Shown here one piece after another: positions 17,762 through 26,370 of a stretch of 64,000 nucleotides of DNA. A program made the translations under genes and the position numbers. The DNA is from Oscillospiraceae bacterium (lineage in GTDB: Bacteria; Bacillota; Clostridia; Oscillospirales; Oscillospiraceae), in assembly GCA_022846095.1 (NCBI GenBank), contig AP025583.1, forward strand, positions 3,187,279 to 3,251,278. Reading direction: 5' to 3'. The notes beneath the pieces were generated by a model. It was not told where the DNA came from. It ran no database searches and was given only the letters and a program-made list of their open reading frames with translations. Position 1 is the first letter of the stretch. Each line of letters opens with the position of its first letter.

Positions 17762-18961
17762 GTGCCTACGTACAGGTATAACGTAATCTCCGATTCCGGC
17801 GAAAGGCTCAGTGGCGTTTTAGAAGCGTCTGACGAGTTTGACGCGGCCCGAAAAATTAAGACGTCCGTCGGTGGGTTCATCCAGACCATATCACGGGTCG
17901 GCTTTAATATTGACATCGAGCTTACCAAGCCGAGGCTCCGTGAGAAATCACTCTCCATGTGCTGTTCCCAGTTCTCAATTCTACTGAAGGCAGGTCTGCC
18001 TTTGGCGCGCACGGTAGAGGTCGTGGCGGAGCAATCGGTGGACAAAGTGCTAAGAAAAATTCTCCAGGAGGTCCTGAAGGACGTCAGGGAGGGTTATGGC
18101 CTTGCAAACAGCCTGGAGAAGCACGGTGATGTGCTGCCCCTTGTCTTTACGGAAACAGTGCGTGCGGGCGAGGCATCCGGCACCCTGGAGTCCTCCTTTG
18201 CCAAGATGGAACAGTACTTCAGCAAAGCGTCCAAGCTGAAGAAAAAGGTCAAGAGCGCCATGACCTATCCCATTTTCCTGATCGTGGTCGCAGTCGTAGT
18301 GGTTGCCATTGTCGTGCAGATGGTGCTTCCGGCGTTTCTCCCCATGTTCGCGGGCCGGGAGCTGCCCATCCCGACGCAGGTTCTCCTCAGCATCTATGGC
18401 TTTTTTGCAAGCTACTGGTACATCCCACTCGCGGCGGTCATTTTATCGGCCATGCTCTTTATAAACTACCGGAAGAGCGAGCTTGGAAAACTGAATCTGG
18501 CCCGCACGGTACTTAAGCTGCCCATCATAGGCAAGGTCGGCACCATGAACGCCGCCGCCCAGTTCTCCAACACCATGGCGGCCCTCCTGTCCTCCGGCTT
18601 GCCCATGGTGCACGCTCTGAAAATCACGGGAAAGGTGCTCAGCAACCTGGCCGTGGGCCGCTCCATCCAGGAGGCGACAAAAGGAGTCACGGAGGGGAAG
18701 CGCCTGGGGGAGGCCATGCGGGAGAACCAATTTCTGCCCCCGCTTCTAATCGAGATGACGGCGGTGGGCGAGGAGTCGGGCGCCTTGGAGGAGACGCTGT
18801 TTACCATCGGCGCCTTCTACGACGAGGAGGCGGACGCCGCCACCACCAGCGCGCTCTCCAAGCTTGAACCCATTATTACTATCGTAATGGGAATGGTTGT
18901 GGCTTTTATCATGATCGCACTCTATATGCCCATGTTCGATATGGTGGGCGGCATTACCTGA
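17762..18961 (+). CDS. pilC: type IV pilus inner-membrane platform protein PilC
   Basis: This 399-residue GspF/PilC-family protein has two homologous cytoplasmic helical domains (about residues 60-180 and 265-385), each followed by membrane helices near 170-195, 215-235 and 370-395. Hallmarks include 'F-S-I-L-L-K-A-G-L-P-L' and 'E-E-S-G-A-L-E-E-T-L'. It links the ATPases to the growing pilus. The GTG start is supported by GAAAGGA just upstream. The two major pilin genes follow directly. Confidence 0.93.
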   Translation: MPTYRYNVISDSGERLSGVLEASDEFDAARKIKTSVGGFIQTISRVGFNIDIELTKPRLREKSLSMCCSQFSILLKAGLPLARTVEVVAEQSVDKVLRKILQEVLKDVREGYGLANSLEKHGDVLPLVFTETVRAGEASGTLESSFAKMEQYFSKASKLKKKVKSAMTYPIFLIVVAVVVVAIVVQMVLPAFLPMFAGRELPIPTQVLLSIYGFFASYWYIPLAAVILSAMLFINYRKSELGKLNLARTVLKLPIIGKVGTMNAAAQFSNTMAALLSSGLPMVHALKITGKVLSNLAVGRSIQEATKGVTEGKRLGEAMRENQFLPPLLIEMTAVGEESGALEETLFTIGAFYDEEADAATTSALSKLEPIITIVMGMVVAFIMIALYMPMFDMVGGIT

Positions 18962-18966
18962 CGGAT

Positions 18967-19014
18967 AAAACGGGCGGAAAGCCCCTGCCGTTACGGTAGC
19001 GCTTGAATCAAGCG
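18967..19014 (+). promoter_or_regulatory. leader hairpins upstream of first pilin
   Basis: AACGG (18969-18973) pairs with CCGTT (18988-18992) around a G/C-rich inner stem. CGCTTG (19000-19005) pairs with CAAGCG (19009-19014) immediately before the ribosome-binding site. A close copy of the first element precedes the second pilin (19480-19512), so the leader was duplicated with the gene. It may tune pilin mRNA level relative to the motor genes. Confidence 0.5.
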
Positions 19015-19035
19015 TGAAAGGAGCTGACAAACCTG

Positions 19036-19479
19036 ATGCGGAAACTGAAAACGAGCGCGCCCGGTCTGAAGCAGAAGCTCAAAAGCGCGGCCGCCTTCAC
19101 CCTGGTGGAGCTATTGATCGCCGTCGCCATCGTTGGCATCCTGGCCGCCATTGCCATTCCCGCGTACAGCTCCTCCGTGGAGAAGGCCCGTGTGAATACG
19201 GATTTAGCCAACGCCCGCGCGGCCAACTCCCTGGCCACCTCCGATTATACGCTGGAGGGCAGAGCCGGTAACGTTGCTTATACCTTTGTAGTAACCGAAA
19301 GTGGGAACATTGCCATCTCGAACCCCCTGCCCGCCGGCGTACCGGTCCCCACCGGCGCGGCGGTTACAGCCCTCTCGCAAAAGCTCCTTGGGGGCACCGC
19401 CGGCGGCGCCCCATTCCTTATCGTCATCGTAAATAACGGCACGGTAAAAAACAGCTGGCTCTCGGTACTTAACAACTAA
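19036..19479 (+). CDS. pilA: type IV pilin, copy 1
   Basis: This is a 147-residue prepilin. A 20-residue basic leader ends in S-A-A-A, followed by F-T-L-V-E-L-L and the hydrophobic assembly helix; the conserved Glu is at mature position +5. Unusually, the residue before the cleavage site is Ala20 where prepilin peptidases normally need Gly, whereas copy 2 has Gly. The globular domain is short, has no disulfide cysteines and ends in N-S-W-L-S-V-L-N-N. It is about as long as copy 2 and near-identical through the first 50 codons, so they are tandem duplicates that diverged at the exposed C-terminus. Confidence 0.9.
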   Translation: MRKLKTSAPGLKQKLKSAAAFTLVELLIAVAIVGILAAIAIPAYSSSVEKARVNTDLANARAANSLATSDYTLEGRAGNVAYTFVVTESGNIAISNPLPAGVPVPTGAAVTALSQKLLGGTAGGAPFLIVIVNNGTVKNSWLSVLNN

Positions 19480-19512
19480 CGGATAAAACGGGCAGACAAC
19501 CCCTGCCGTTTT
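19480..19512 (+). terminator. partial terminator or attenuator between the two pilins
   Basis: AAAACGGGCAG (19485-19495) pairs with CTGCCGTTTT (19503-19512) with one bulged G; the T-run is part of the arm and is followed by ATATAAAT. It could partly terminate after pilin copy 1 or protect its mRNA end. Pilin copy 2 starts 41 bases later on the same strand. Confidence 0.5.
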
Positions 19513-19552
19513 ATATAAATACTTAGTATAGATAGAAAGGAAGTTGACACAA

Positions 19553-19987
19553 ATGATGCAGAAACTGAAAACCAACGCACCCGGTCTGAAGCAGAAGCTC
19601 AAAAGCGCGGCCGGCTTCACCTTGGTGGAGCTTTTGATCGTGGTCGCTATCGTGGGTATCCTGGCCGCCATCGCCATTCCGGCGTACAGCGCCTCTATGG
19701 AGAAAGCCCGTGAAAACACTGATTTGGCCAACGCCCGCGCGGCCAGCTCCCTGGCCACCTCCGACTATATGCTGCAAGGCAGGACTGGTGCTGTAGCCTA
19801 CACCTTCGTTATTACTGCCGATGGTAACCTCGGCATCTCGAGCCCCACGGTTGCTGGCGCACCAACCCTTACTGGCAACCCTGTGAAGGCCCTCTCGCAA
19901 AAGGTTCTCAACGGTGCAACCCCGGCTCTGACAGTCAGCGTAAATGACGGCGTGGTAAGCAATAACTGGATTGATTATTTGACCTAA
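19553..19987 (+). CDS. pilA: type IV pilin, copy 2
   Basis: This 144-residue prepilin has a canonical cleavage site: basic leader, S-A-A-G, then F-T-L-V-E with Glu at +5. The start is ATG 19553 (ATG 19556 is also possible); the TTG at 19544 is only 2 bases after the GAAAGGA site and is rejected. After the shared helix and 'E-K-A-R-x-N-T-D-L-A-N-A-R-A' segment, the C-terminal domain diverges from copy 1 (ends W-I-D-Y-L-T). It is probably the major pilin, because its processing site is intact. Strong RNA hairpins follow it. Confidence 0.92.
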   Translation: MMQKLKTNAPGLKQKLKSAAGFTLVELLIVVAIVGILAAIAIPAYSASMEKARENTDLANARAASSLATSDYMLQGRTGAVAYTFVITADGNLGISSPTVAGAPTLTGNPVKALSQKVLNGATPALTVSVNDGVVSNNWIDYLT

Positions 19988-20001
19988 TAATTTAAGCCTC
20001 A

Positions 20002-20107
20002 CCAGCCGGGTTGTGGCTGGATATTAAAACGCACCTGCCGGACATAGGAACCTATGTCCGGCAGTGCGGGGCGGAAAAACACCTGCTTTTCCGCCCCGCA
20101 CTGCCGG
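20002..20107 (+). promoter_or_regulatory. hairpin array between pilin and pilD
   Basis: There are three dyads. CCAGCC/GGCTGG is at 20002-20020. A 14-bp stem pairs 20035-20048 with 20051-20064. A perfect 21-bp stem pairs 20058-20078 with 20087-20107 around an 8-base loop. The last two share bases 20058-20064, so they compete. No U-run follows. This may act as a transcript-processing or attenuation element that separates abundant pilin mRNA from the downstream assembly genes. Confidence 0.6.
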
Positions 20108-20147
20108 ATATTAAGTTAAGCAAAATCGCTGATTGGAGTTGAAATGA

Positions 20148-20975
20148 TTGATAAGTTCCCCCGAGGTTCTGCTCTACCTGCTGCTGGCCGCCGCTGCCGC
20201 CGTGCTGGGCGCCTGTATCGGCTCCTTTTGCAACAACTGGGCCTACCGCGCCTGCCGGAAGCAGTCGGTGATACTGGGACGCTCCAGATGCCCCGCCTGT
20301 AAGCATGTGTTGGCGGGCAGGGATTTGATCCCCTTGGTCAGCTGCCTCCTGCTCAAGGGCCGCTGCCGCTACTGCGGCAGGGGTATCTCCATCCGCTATC
20401 CGCTCACGGAAGCCGCCACAGCCGTCTTCTATTTAGCCGCCTTTGTTCTCTTTTTCCCCGCAAACGATTTGGAGCTGGTGCGCTGGTCGGTCCTGGCGGG
20501 ACTGACCCTTACCCTCGGCCTGGTGGATTTGGAGAGCTGGGAGCTTCCGAATGGACTGATCCTGGCCGGAGTCCTCTGGTTTTTTATCCTTGTCCCTTTT
20601 TCCGGGCTTCCCTCACTGTGGATGGGGCTCGCCGGCAGCGCCGTCATAGCCGTCCCCCTGCTGCTGCTGGTTTTGCTGATGGACAAGCTGCTCGGAAAGG
20701 AGACCATGGGCGGGGGCGATATTAAACTTGTCGCGATGCTCGGCCTCCATCTGGGCGCCGGCAGGACCCTGCTGACCCTGATAATCGCGTGCATAATCGG
20801 CATCCTGATGGCTCTGCTCTGGAAACCCATCGTGCCCCCTGTCCCCGGAGAGGAGGGAGCTTCCCAACCCCGCCCAGGCAGAATACCCTTTGGCCCGGCG
20901 CTGATCCTGGCCGCGTGGATATGCGCCCTGTGGGGAAAACCGCTCCTTGATCTGTACTACTCGGCATTTGTATAA
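20148..20975 (+). CDS. pilD: prepilin peptidase / N-methyltransferase PilD
   Basis: This 275-residue membrane aspartyl protease cleaves prepilin leaders and methylates the new N-terminus. The first domain carries the zinc-type cysteines C-P-A-C-K ... C-R-Y-C-G (about residues 48-80). The peptidase domain has the first catalytic Asp in L-V-D-L-E-S-W-E-L-P-N and the second in G-G-G-D-I-K-L. Six or more hydrophobic helices are visible. The start is TTG 20148, preceded by GGAG; the ATG 4 bases upstream is out of frame. It would process both major pilins and the minor pilins encoded downstream. Confidence 0.93.
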   Translation: MISSPEVLLYLLLAAAAAVLGACIGSFCNNWAYRACRKQSVILGRSRCPACKHVLAGRDLIPLVSCLLLKGRCRYCGRGISIRYPLTEAATAVFYLAAFVLFFPANDLELVRWSVLAGLTLTLGLVDLESWELPNGLILAGVLWFFILVPFSGLPSLWMGLAGSAVIAVPLLLLVLLMDKLLGKETMGGGDIKLVAMLGLHLGAGRTLLTLIIACIIGILMALLWKPIVPPVPGEEGASQPRPGRIPFGPALILAAWICALWGKPLLDLYYSAFV

Positions 20976-21014
20976 AACTTCGGCGCCGCAGCCGACTGGA
21001 AAGGAGCCACTATA

Positions 21015-22040
21015 ATGGCATCGAACACGACAAAGCCTTGCTTGGGATTTGACTTCGGCGGTGTGTACATGAAACTGGCGCTGACGGACAAGAAAGGCAT
21101 ATCCCGTATCATCGTGGAGGAGTTCCCGGAGGGAATATTCAAGGATGGCGACATCACCGCCCCCAATTCCGCGCTGGTGCTTCTGCGGGAGGTTTTAAAA
21201 AAGCACCGCGTCAAGGCGAAGGAGTGCGCCTTTATCCTACCGCCGGGAAAGGTCCTGTTTCGTCAGCTGAGTACGCCGGTGATGGACGCCCACCAGATCA
21301 GAAAAAACCTTCCGTTTGAGTTCCGGGACCTTATCTCCGGGAAGAAGGAAGACTACTTTTTCGACTATGCCATTGGCAGTTACCAGAAAAACGCGGACGG
21401 TGAAGTGACGGGGCTAAACTTAATGATAAGCGCTGTTCAGAGAAAAAATATGGAGTCCTATATCCGCTTTTTCAATAAACTCGGCATTAAGCTTCGGGTC
21501 GCCGCCCCTCTGGAGAGCGCCTTCTCCAACATTATCCGTACTTATGAGGCCAATCACTTGGACGTGCCCGAGGGCAGGGATTATTGTTTTCTGGACATCG
21601 GCCATAGTGCGACCCGCATCCACCTGTACTCCGGCCCCCTGTTCCAGGCCACCCGCGTCATCGAGTATGGCGGCGCAATGGTGGAATCGGCCATCGCCCG
21701 GGATTTGAACATCGACCTGAGCGCCGCAAGAGCCTATAAGGAAAACAGCCAGGAGGCCACGCGATACCTCAAGGAAACCTCCACGGCCTATACCAGCATT
21801 GCCCTGGAAATACGCAAGGCCGTCAACTTTTACAGCAGCAATGAAAAGGAGCTGCGCAAAATCGAGACTATCTATTGCTGCGGCGGAGGCGGCTGGATGA
21901 CCCCGCTGCTCGACACGATTCGGGAGGGTGCCGGTCTGGAGATCCGTCCGATTACCGAGCTTCTGCCACCCAATCGGAACGATGCAGAGGGGGGGCTCAA
22001 CCTGATCGGGGCGGTAGCGGTTGGAATTACGCTGCAATAA
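21015..22040 (+). CDS. pilM: type IV pilus assembly ATPase-fold protein PilM
   Basis: This 341-residue actin-like protein forms the cytoplasmic ring that binds the N-terminal tail of PilN. Visible actin-fold signatures are the phosphate loop G-F-D-F-G-G-V-Y-M-K near the start, D-I-G-H-S-A-T-R (about residues 195-202) and Y-C-C-G-G-G-G in the adenosine motif. AAAGGAG lies 8 bases before the ATG. The gene order pilM-pilN-pilO is the standard one; no pilP or pilQ follows, as expected without an outer membrane. Confidence 0.9.
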   Translation: MASNTTKPCLGFDFGGVYMKLALTDKKGISRIIVEEFPEGIFKDGDITAPNSALVLLREVLKKHRVKAKECAFILPPGKVLFRQLSTPVMDAHQIRKNLPFEFRDLISGKKEDYFFDYAIGSYQKNADGEVTGLNLMISAVQRKNMESYIRFFNKLGIKLRVAAPLESAFSNIIRTYEANHLDVPEGRDYCFLDIGHSATRIHLYSGPLFQATRVIEYGGAMVESAIARDLNIDLSAARAYKENSQEATRYLKETSTAYTSIALEIRKAVNFYSSNEKELRKIETIYCCGGGGWMTPLLDTIREGAGLEIRPITELLPPNRNDAEGGLNLIGAVAVGITLQ

Positions 22041-22052
22041 GGGGGATGAAAA

Positions 22053-23600
22053 ATGGGAGACTGGGATAAGTTCAGGTGGACGCCGCCGGCCGCCGGAGAC
22101 AAAGTGGATCCTCCGGTTGTGGATCCATTGGCAGGAGCATCGGCCACGGGAAGCATTTCCTCGCAGGCGGAGGTGGATGCGGTACTTAAGGAAGTTGTAG
22201 AGGTAATCGAGCACGGCGTGGACACCAGCCGCTGGCATTCCGACGATGAAGCGCAGGCGGAACAGCAGGATGGGCCTGGAGGATATGCATACTGGACGGG
22301 CGGCCCCTCCAGCCCGGAGCCGCTGCCCGCCGGCACGCCGACTGCCGGCGTGGAGCATATCAAAGCTGCCGTGGGGCTGGCGATTGCTGACGTGCACAGC
22401 ACAGTGCATGGTGAGGAGCCACCGGAGGCCGCACCGCGCCAGGAGTTTGATCCGGCTACGGCAGCAGCTGTAGCCGCCGCAATGGCAAACGTGTTTACAA
22501 GCCTGAGCGGGACACGTTTTGCCACCGGGCAGGAGACGCCCGGCCAGAGTGCCGGGCCCCGCGACCCTCTGGACATTAACGAGGTATTCTCCGCCATATT
22601 CAAAGAAGCACAGCGCAATGCCCCTGCCGGGCCCCCGGAAGATCAGCAGGCAGCGTCGGAGGTCATTGAAGCGGATGCCTACCAGGTCGCGGAGTCACGC
22701 GATCAGCCTGCCGCAGGTGCCTCCGCCCGGGATGTCCCTGCGGATGATGGACCGGCAGAGGCTTCGGCCAGGGCCAGGGTTCAGGAGGAGCCGGATGCGG
22801 CCTCCCGTCCCCCCGTGTCAGAGCCGTCCACGCCGCCCAAGAGGAAACGGGAGAAAACACGCCAGCAATCGCGGGACAGGGCGCCTTATCGCGGCGTCCG
22901 GGGACGCCGTAAGCCCCCAAAGCTCAGGATCGCCAAGGGCTTTAAGGCGAAAGGGATGCGGGGCAGCCTGGATACCGACAAGACCGCCCTGAACATGGCG
23001 GTGAAGGTCAAAACGCTGGCCAGCCCATCCAGGGCCATCCCGCTCTTCCTCTTAGCCTGTGTCATGATATTGGCGTTTTCAAAATTCGGTGTAATCGACC
23101 AAATGGAGCGTGAGCGCGCGCTTCAGCGCCAGCTTACCCAGCTTCAGGAAGAGAGTCAGCGTCTTATTGCAGCAACGGCGGACTATGACAGCGTGTTCCA
23201 GAAATATTTGCTGTACGGCACCACGTGGATGAGCGAAGCGGAACTGGCGCAGGTGGATGTCATGGATGTGCTCGCCATCTGTGACGACACCATATTACCC
23301 AACGCCAGAATCACTGAAATATCCATGAACAACAATTTAGTGGACATGACCGTGTCTGGCATCAATCTGATCAAGGCGGCTTCCCTGACGCAGCAGCTGG
23401 AGGACCTCCCCCTTGTAAGGAGTGTTTCGCTCCAGCTGGTAACACTGAATACTGGCGAAACACCTGCCATTCCGTTGGATCCTGCCTACTCCGCACCCAC
23501 TAAATCGACGGCTTATCAATTCCAGATAAAACTTGCATTGCCCGGAGCACCCGAAGAGGCGGGCGAGGAAGAAGGAGGCAGCATAAATGGAACAGCTTAA
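22053..23600 (+). CDS. pilN: PilN-like protein with long disordered cytoplasmic extension
   Basis: This protein has 515 residues, against roughly 200 for typical PilN. The C-terminal part is PilN-like: one membrane helix at about residues 327-347, a short coiled coil and a small alpha/beta periplasm-type domain. The preceding 320 residues are low-complexity, rich in Ala, Pro, Glu and Gln. A strongly basic stretch (about 265-315, with K-R-K-R-E-K and R-G-R-R-K-P-P-K) lies next to the membrane. The PilM-binding motif expected at the N-terminus is not obvious, though the first residues (W-D-K-F-R-W) could serve. The identity rests on order between pilM and pilO and on topology. Confidence 0.75.
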   Translation: MGDWDKFRWTPPAAGDKVDPPVVDPLAGASATGSISSQAEVDAVLKEVVEVIEHGVDTSRWHSDDEAQAEQQDGPGGYAYWTGGPSSPEPLPAGTPTAGVEHIKAAVGLAIADVHSTVHGEEPPEAAPRQEFDPATAAAVAAAMANVFTSLSGTRFATGQETPGQSAGPRDPLDINEVFSAIFKEAQRNAPAGPPEDQQAASEVIEADAYQVAESRDQPAAGASARDVPADDGPAEASARARVQEEPDAASRPPVSEPSTPPKRKREKTRQQSRDRAPYRGVRGRRKPPKLRIAKGFKAKGMRGSLDTDKTALNMAVKVKTLASPSRAIPLFLLACVMILAFSKFGVIDQMERERALQRQLTQLQEESQRLIAATADYDSVFQKYLLYGTTWMSEAELAQVDVMDVLAICDDTILPNARITEISMNNNLVDMTVSGINLIKAASLTQQLEDLPLVRSVSLQLVTLNTGETPAIPLDPAYSAPTKSTAYQFQIKLALPGAPEEAGEEEGGSINGTA

Positions 23601-24150
23601 AAAGCCGCTCGGTAAGCAAGCCGCCGTTTTTGTGCTCATATTACTCCTGGCCGGGATAGGCGCCCTCTATTACGTACTCTTCCTCCAGCCTCTCCTGGGA
23701 AGTATCTCCAGCACAGAAAATCAAATACTGACTGAGCAGGACAGCCTGGAAGTGCTGCGATTGCGCGCAACAAAGTGTTTGCAAATGAAAGACGAACTGC
23801 AAACGGCGCAGGATAATGAGCAGCCTGTGGTTGAATATAACAACCAAAAAGCATTGATGACCGCGCTGGAGCCCGTTTTGGCGCCCATGCTGGGTTATGA
23901 GCTGTCGTGGGAAGGCGCGCCCAGTGAGGACGCAACGCTGTATCGCCGTGAGCTATATCTCACGTTTCGCTGCTCCGGCTATGCGCAGGCACGCCAGATG
24001 GTCGCCGGGCTTCACGGACTGCCCTTCCGGTGCCAGGTCAGCGCGCTTACCATTGCCGCCGGAGCTGAGCAGGGCGACCGGGGAGATGGGAATATTTTAA
24101 CGGATGAGATCGCCGGCAGCGTAGTGATTACATTCTTCGAGGCACTGTAG
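23587..24150 (+). CDS. pilO: PilO-like pilus assembly protein
   Basis: This 187-residue protein has a short cytoplasmic N-terminus, one membrane helix (about residues 13-34), a coiled coil and a C-terminal ferredoxin-like domain, the PilO layout. It overlaps the PilN-like gene by 14 bases and has AAGGAGG before its ATG, so the two are made together. PilN and PilO normally form the heterodimer that connects the PilM ring to the pilus. Direct sequence similarity is weak; assignment relies on topology and order. Confidence 0.75.
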   Translation: MEQLKKPLGKQAAVFVLILLLAGIGALYYVLFLQPLLGSISSTENQILTEQDSLEVLRLRATKCLQMKDELQTAQDNEQPVVEYNNQKALMTALEPVLAPMLGYELSWEGAPSEDATLYRRELYLTFRCSGYAQARQMVAGLHGLPFRCQVSALTIAAGAEQGDRGDGNILTDEIAGSVVITFFEAL

Positions 24151-24180
24151 CGCGCGTTTGGTAAAAAGGAGGTCCCTGCG

Positions 24181-26370
24181 GTGGGTGAGGTGAGAAAATT
24201 ACGTCGAACCAGCGGGTTTACACTGGTGGAAGTCCTGATAACCGTTGCCGTTTTGGCGGTTATAGCCAGCTTTGCAATGCCGGCCTTTTCCAGCTTCCTT
24301 AAGGACTCAAAGATGGCGGAACTGGATCACGGTGCTAAGCAGATTTTTCTGGCGGCGCAAAACCGAATGATTTCCATGCGGACTGCCGGGGTATTGAGCA
24401 GTATCGACCAGCCTGTCAGCCTGGGCACCGTCAGCCTTGCCGATGATGCGGCTGCCGGCATTATTAAGGATTACTCATATGTCGATACTGCAGCGGCCGG
24501 ATCAGATGCTGCCGTGAAAAAAATATTGGGTCATATACTCCCCGTGGGGGCCGTGTCCAATGAGATATACTCCGGGCACTACATTCTTATTTTCGATACC
24601 CAAACAGGCCTTATGCGGGGCGTGCTTTACTCTGAGCACTGGTTGGACAGCGGGCGCATCAGGGATCTGATGGATAATTTCACTCTTCGCAGAGAGCAGC
24701 TGGTTGGGTTCTATGATGGCGGGGGCGTCGTCACGCCGGACGTGGCGGAGCTGCCAGCCCCCATTTTAACGGTTGAAAATGGGGAGCGCTTATTGGTAAA
24801 AATACAGCTGCCTGTCACGATAACCGATCCCACGCAGGTGCAGGTCAAGTTGACCGTGGAACATCAGGAGTTGTCCGGGCAGAACGTGACCTGGAATTTG
24901 GACTGCAGGGTTGCCGCGGGCAATGGCTTCGATGAGGTGGACACCAGCGACATTCGAAACAAAACCTATATCAAAGTGCTCGACGAATTGAGCGGTACGG
25001 TATCTGAAAGCGGCGCAAAGAGTTTTGATGCTGTATGCAGCTCAATTGCAGCCGGCGCGAATATACGCATCACAGCTTCGCTGGTTCCCGTTCCCTCCGC
25101 CAGTGCGGATTTCCGGCCGTCAATCAGCGTTTCTCAGGAGACAAACAGCCTGTTTGACTCAATGGAGCTCGAAGGCGATACCGTCAGGATCCGTATTGCA
25201 ACCGGGCGGCATCTGCAAAACCTGCGGTGGTTCTCCGGGTGGGGCCGGGATATTTTTACACCTGAAATGCTTCCCACGCTTACTTCCGGCATGAGGCCTT
25301 ATTTTACGGTGGAGCAGAGCAACCGTATCGACTGGACAAGCTATTACGGCAGAAAAGGAATCAGTTTTTACCCACTGGAGGACATTGATTATTTAAAGTC
25401 ATTCAACGGCAACGGCCTGGAGATAAGCGGGCTGCGCGTTCTAACCTCGGACGGGGCAGGCGGGGCAGGGATTTTTGGGCGGCTGGGGGCGGGCCGGGCC
25501 GCAGACGGCGGGCCGGAGTGCGTATTTACCAGTGTCAACATAGTCGATCCCGTCATCCGGGCCGGCGGGAGCAGCACTGCCGCAGGCGCCTTGGCCGGGA
25601 TAACCAGCAAGACCAGATTTACCGACTGCCACGTATTTGTTACGGACACAGCCAATCTGAACAACTATGGCGTTTGGAGCGGCGACATAGCCGGCGGCTT
25701 GATCGGCATGGCAACAGGCGCCTCCTTTAATCATTGCAGTGCATCTATGCCTAATATTGTTGTCCGAACCAATTCAGGTACCGCAGGAGGGTTAGTCGGA
25801 ACAGCTGTGGCGTGTTCGTCACTCATCAATTCCTACGGCAACACAGGGAATCTGGCTTCCTCCGCCAGTTCCTATGCGGCGGGCGCACTGGTTGGATCAG
25901 TTATCCCTTCCAGTGTGGAGATGCAGGTCCGGAATAGCTACGGAATTGGGAATATAAGCGGCCGGTGGGTCTATCCGTCCGGACTGATTGGAAACGGGCT
26001 GTCCAGCAAACTGTCAAACTGTTACGCCTTAACAACGTTCGCGGGCGCTTCTCTGGCATCTCCGGGGATAAACAATTCCTTTCATGGGGTCGCTTATGGC
26101 GCAAATCTCGGCAGCATACTGCTTTGCCTCACAAGGGATGTGAGCGCCGTCCCCGGCGACGCGGGGTTTGAGCCCCAGGGCGCTACCTTTGCCAATAAGG
26201 ATGAATTTTCCAGGCACTTCTTTGATGACGGAAATTGGGGAATGGTATCGGCCACAGGCACATTCCCATATTCCAATGCGCTTCGCGGCCTAGCATATCC
26301 CTATCCCGTCTCAAAAGGCGCGGGCGGAGGCAATACCGTGTACGGGGACTGGCCACAGTTGGGGGGATGA
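24181..26370 (+). CDS. very large prepilin with GLUG-type repeats, candidate pilus-tip adhesin
   Basis: This 729-residue prepilin has a GTG start supported by AAAGGAGGT. The leader ends in T-S-G with cleavage G12/F13, followed by F-T-L-V-E (Glu +5) and a normal assembly helix. The large exported part contains Ig-like segments (about residues 195-330) and a C-terminal series of G-G-L-I-G, G-G-L-V-G and G-A-L-V-G motifs. These match GLUG repeats seen in bacterial surface adhesins. Its size and place at the head of the minor-pilin genes fit a tip-located adhesin incorporated by the pilus. It would be processed by PilD. Confidence 0.85.
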   Translation: MGEVRKLRRTSGFTLVEVLITVAVLAVIASFAMPAFSSFLKDSKMAELDHGAKQIFLAAQNRMISMRTAGVLSSIDQPVSLGTVSLADDAAAGIIKDYSYVDTAAAGSDAAVKKILGHILPVGAVSNEIYSGHYILIFDTQTGLMRGVLYSEHWLDSGRIRDLMDNFTLRREQLVGFYDGGGVVTPDVAELPAPILTVENGERLLVKIQLPVTITDPTQVQVKLTVEHQELSGQNVTWNLDCRVAAGNGFDEVDTSDIRNKTYIKVLDELSGTVSESGAKSFDAVCSSIAAGANIRITASLVPVPSASADFRPSISVSQETNSLFDSMELEGDTVRIRIATGRHLQNLRWFSGWGRDIFTPEMLPTLTSGMRPYFTVEQSNRIDWTSYYGRKGISFYPLEDIDYLKSFNGNGLEISGLRVLTSDGAGGAGIFGRLGAGRAADGGPECVFTSVNIVDPVIRAGGSSTAAGALAGITSKTRFTDCHVFVTDTANLNNYGVWSGDIAGGLIGMATGASFNHCSASMPNIVVRTNSGTAGGLVGTAVACSSLINSYGNTGNLASSASSYAAGALVGSVIPSSVEMQVRNSYGIGNISGRWVYPSGLIGNGLSSKLSNCYALTTFAGASLASPGINNSFHGVAYGANLGSILLCLTRDVSAVPGDAGFEPQGATFANKDEFSRHFFDDGNWGMVSATGTFPYSNALRGLAYPYPVSKGAGGGNTVYGDWPQLGG

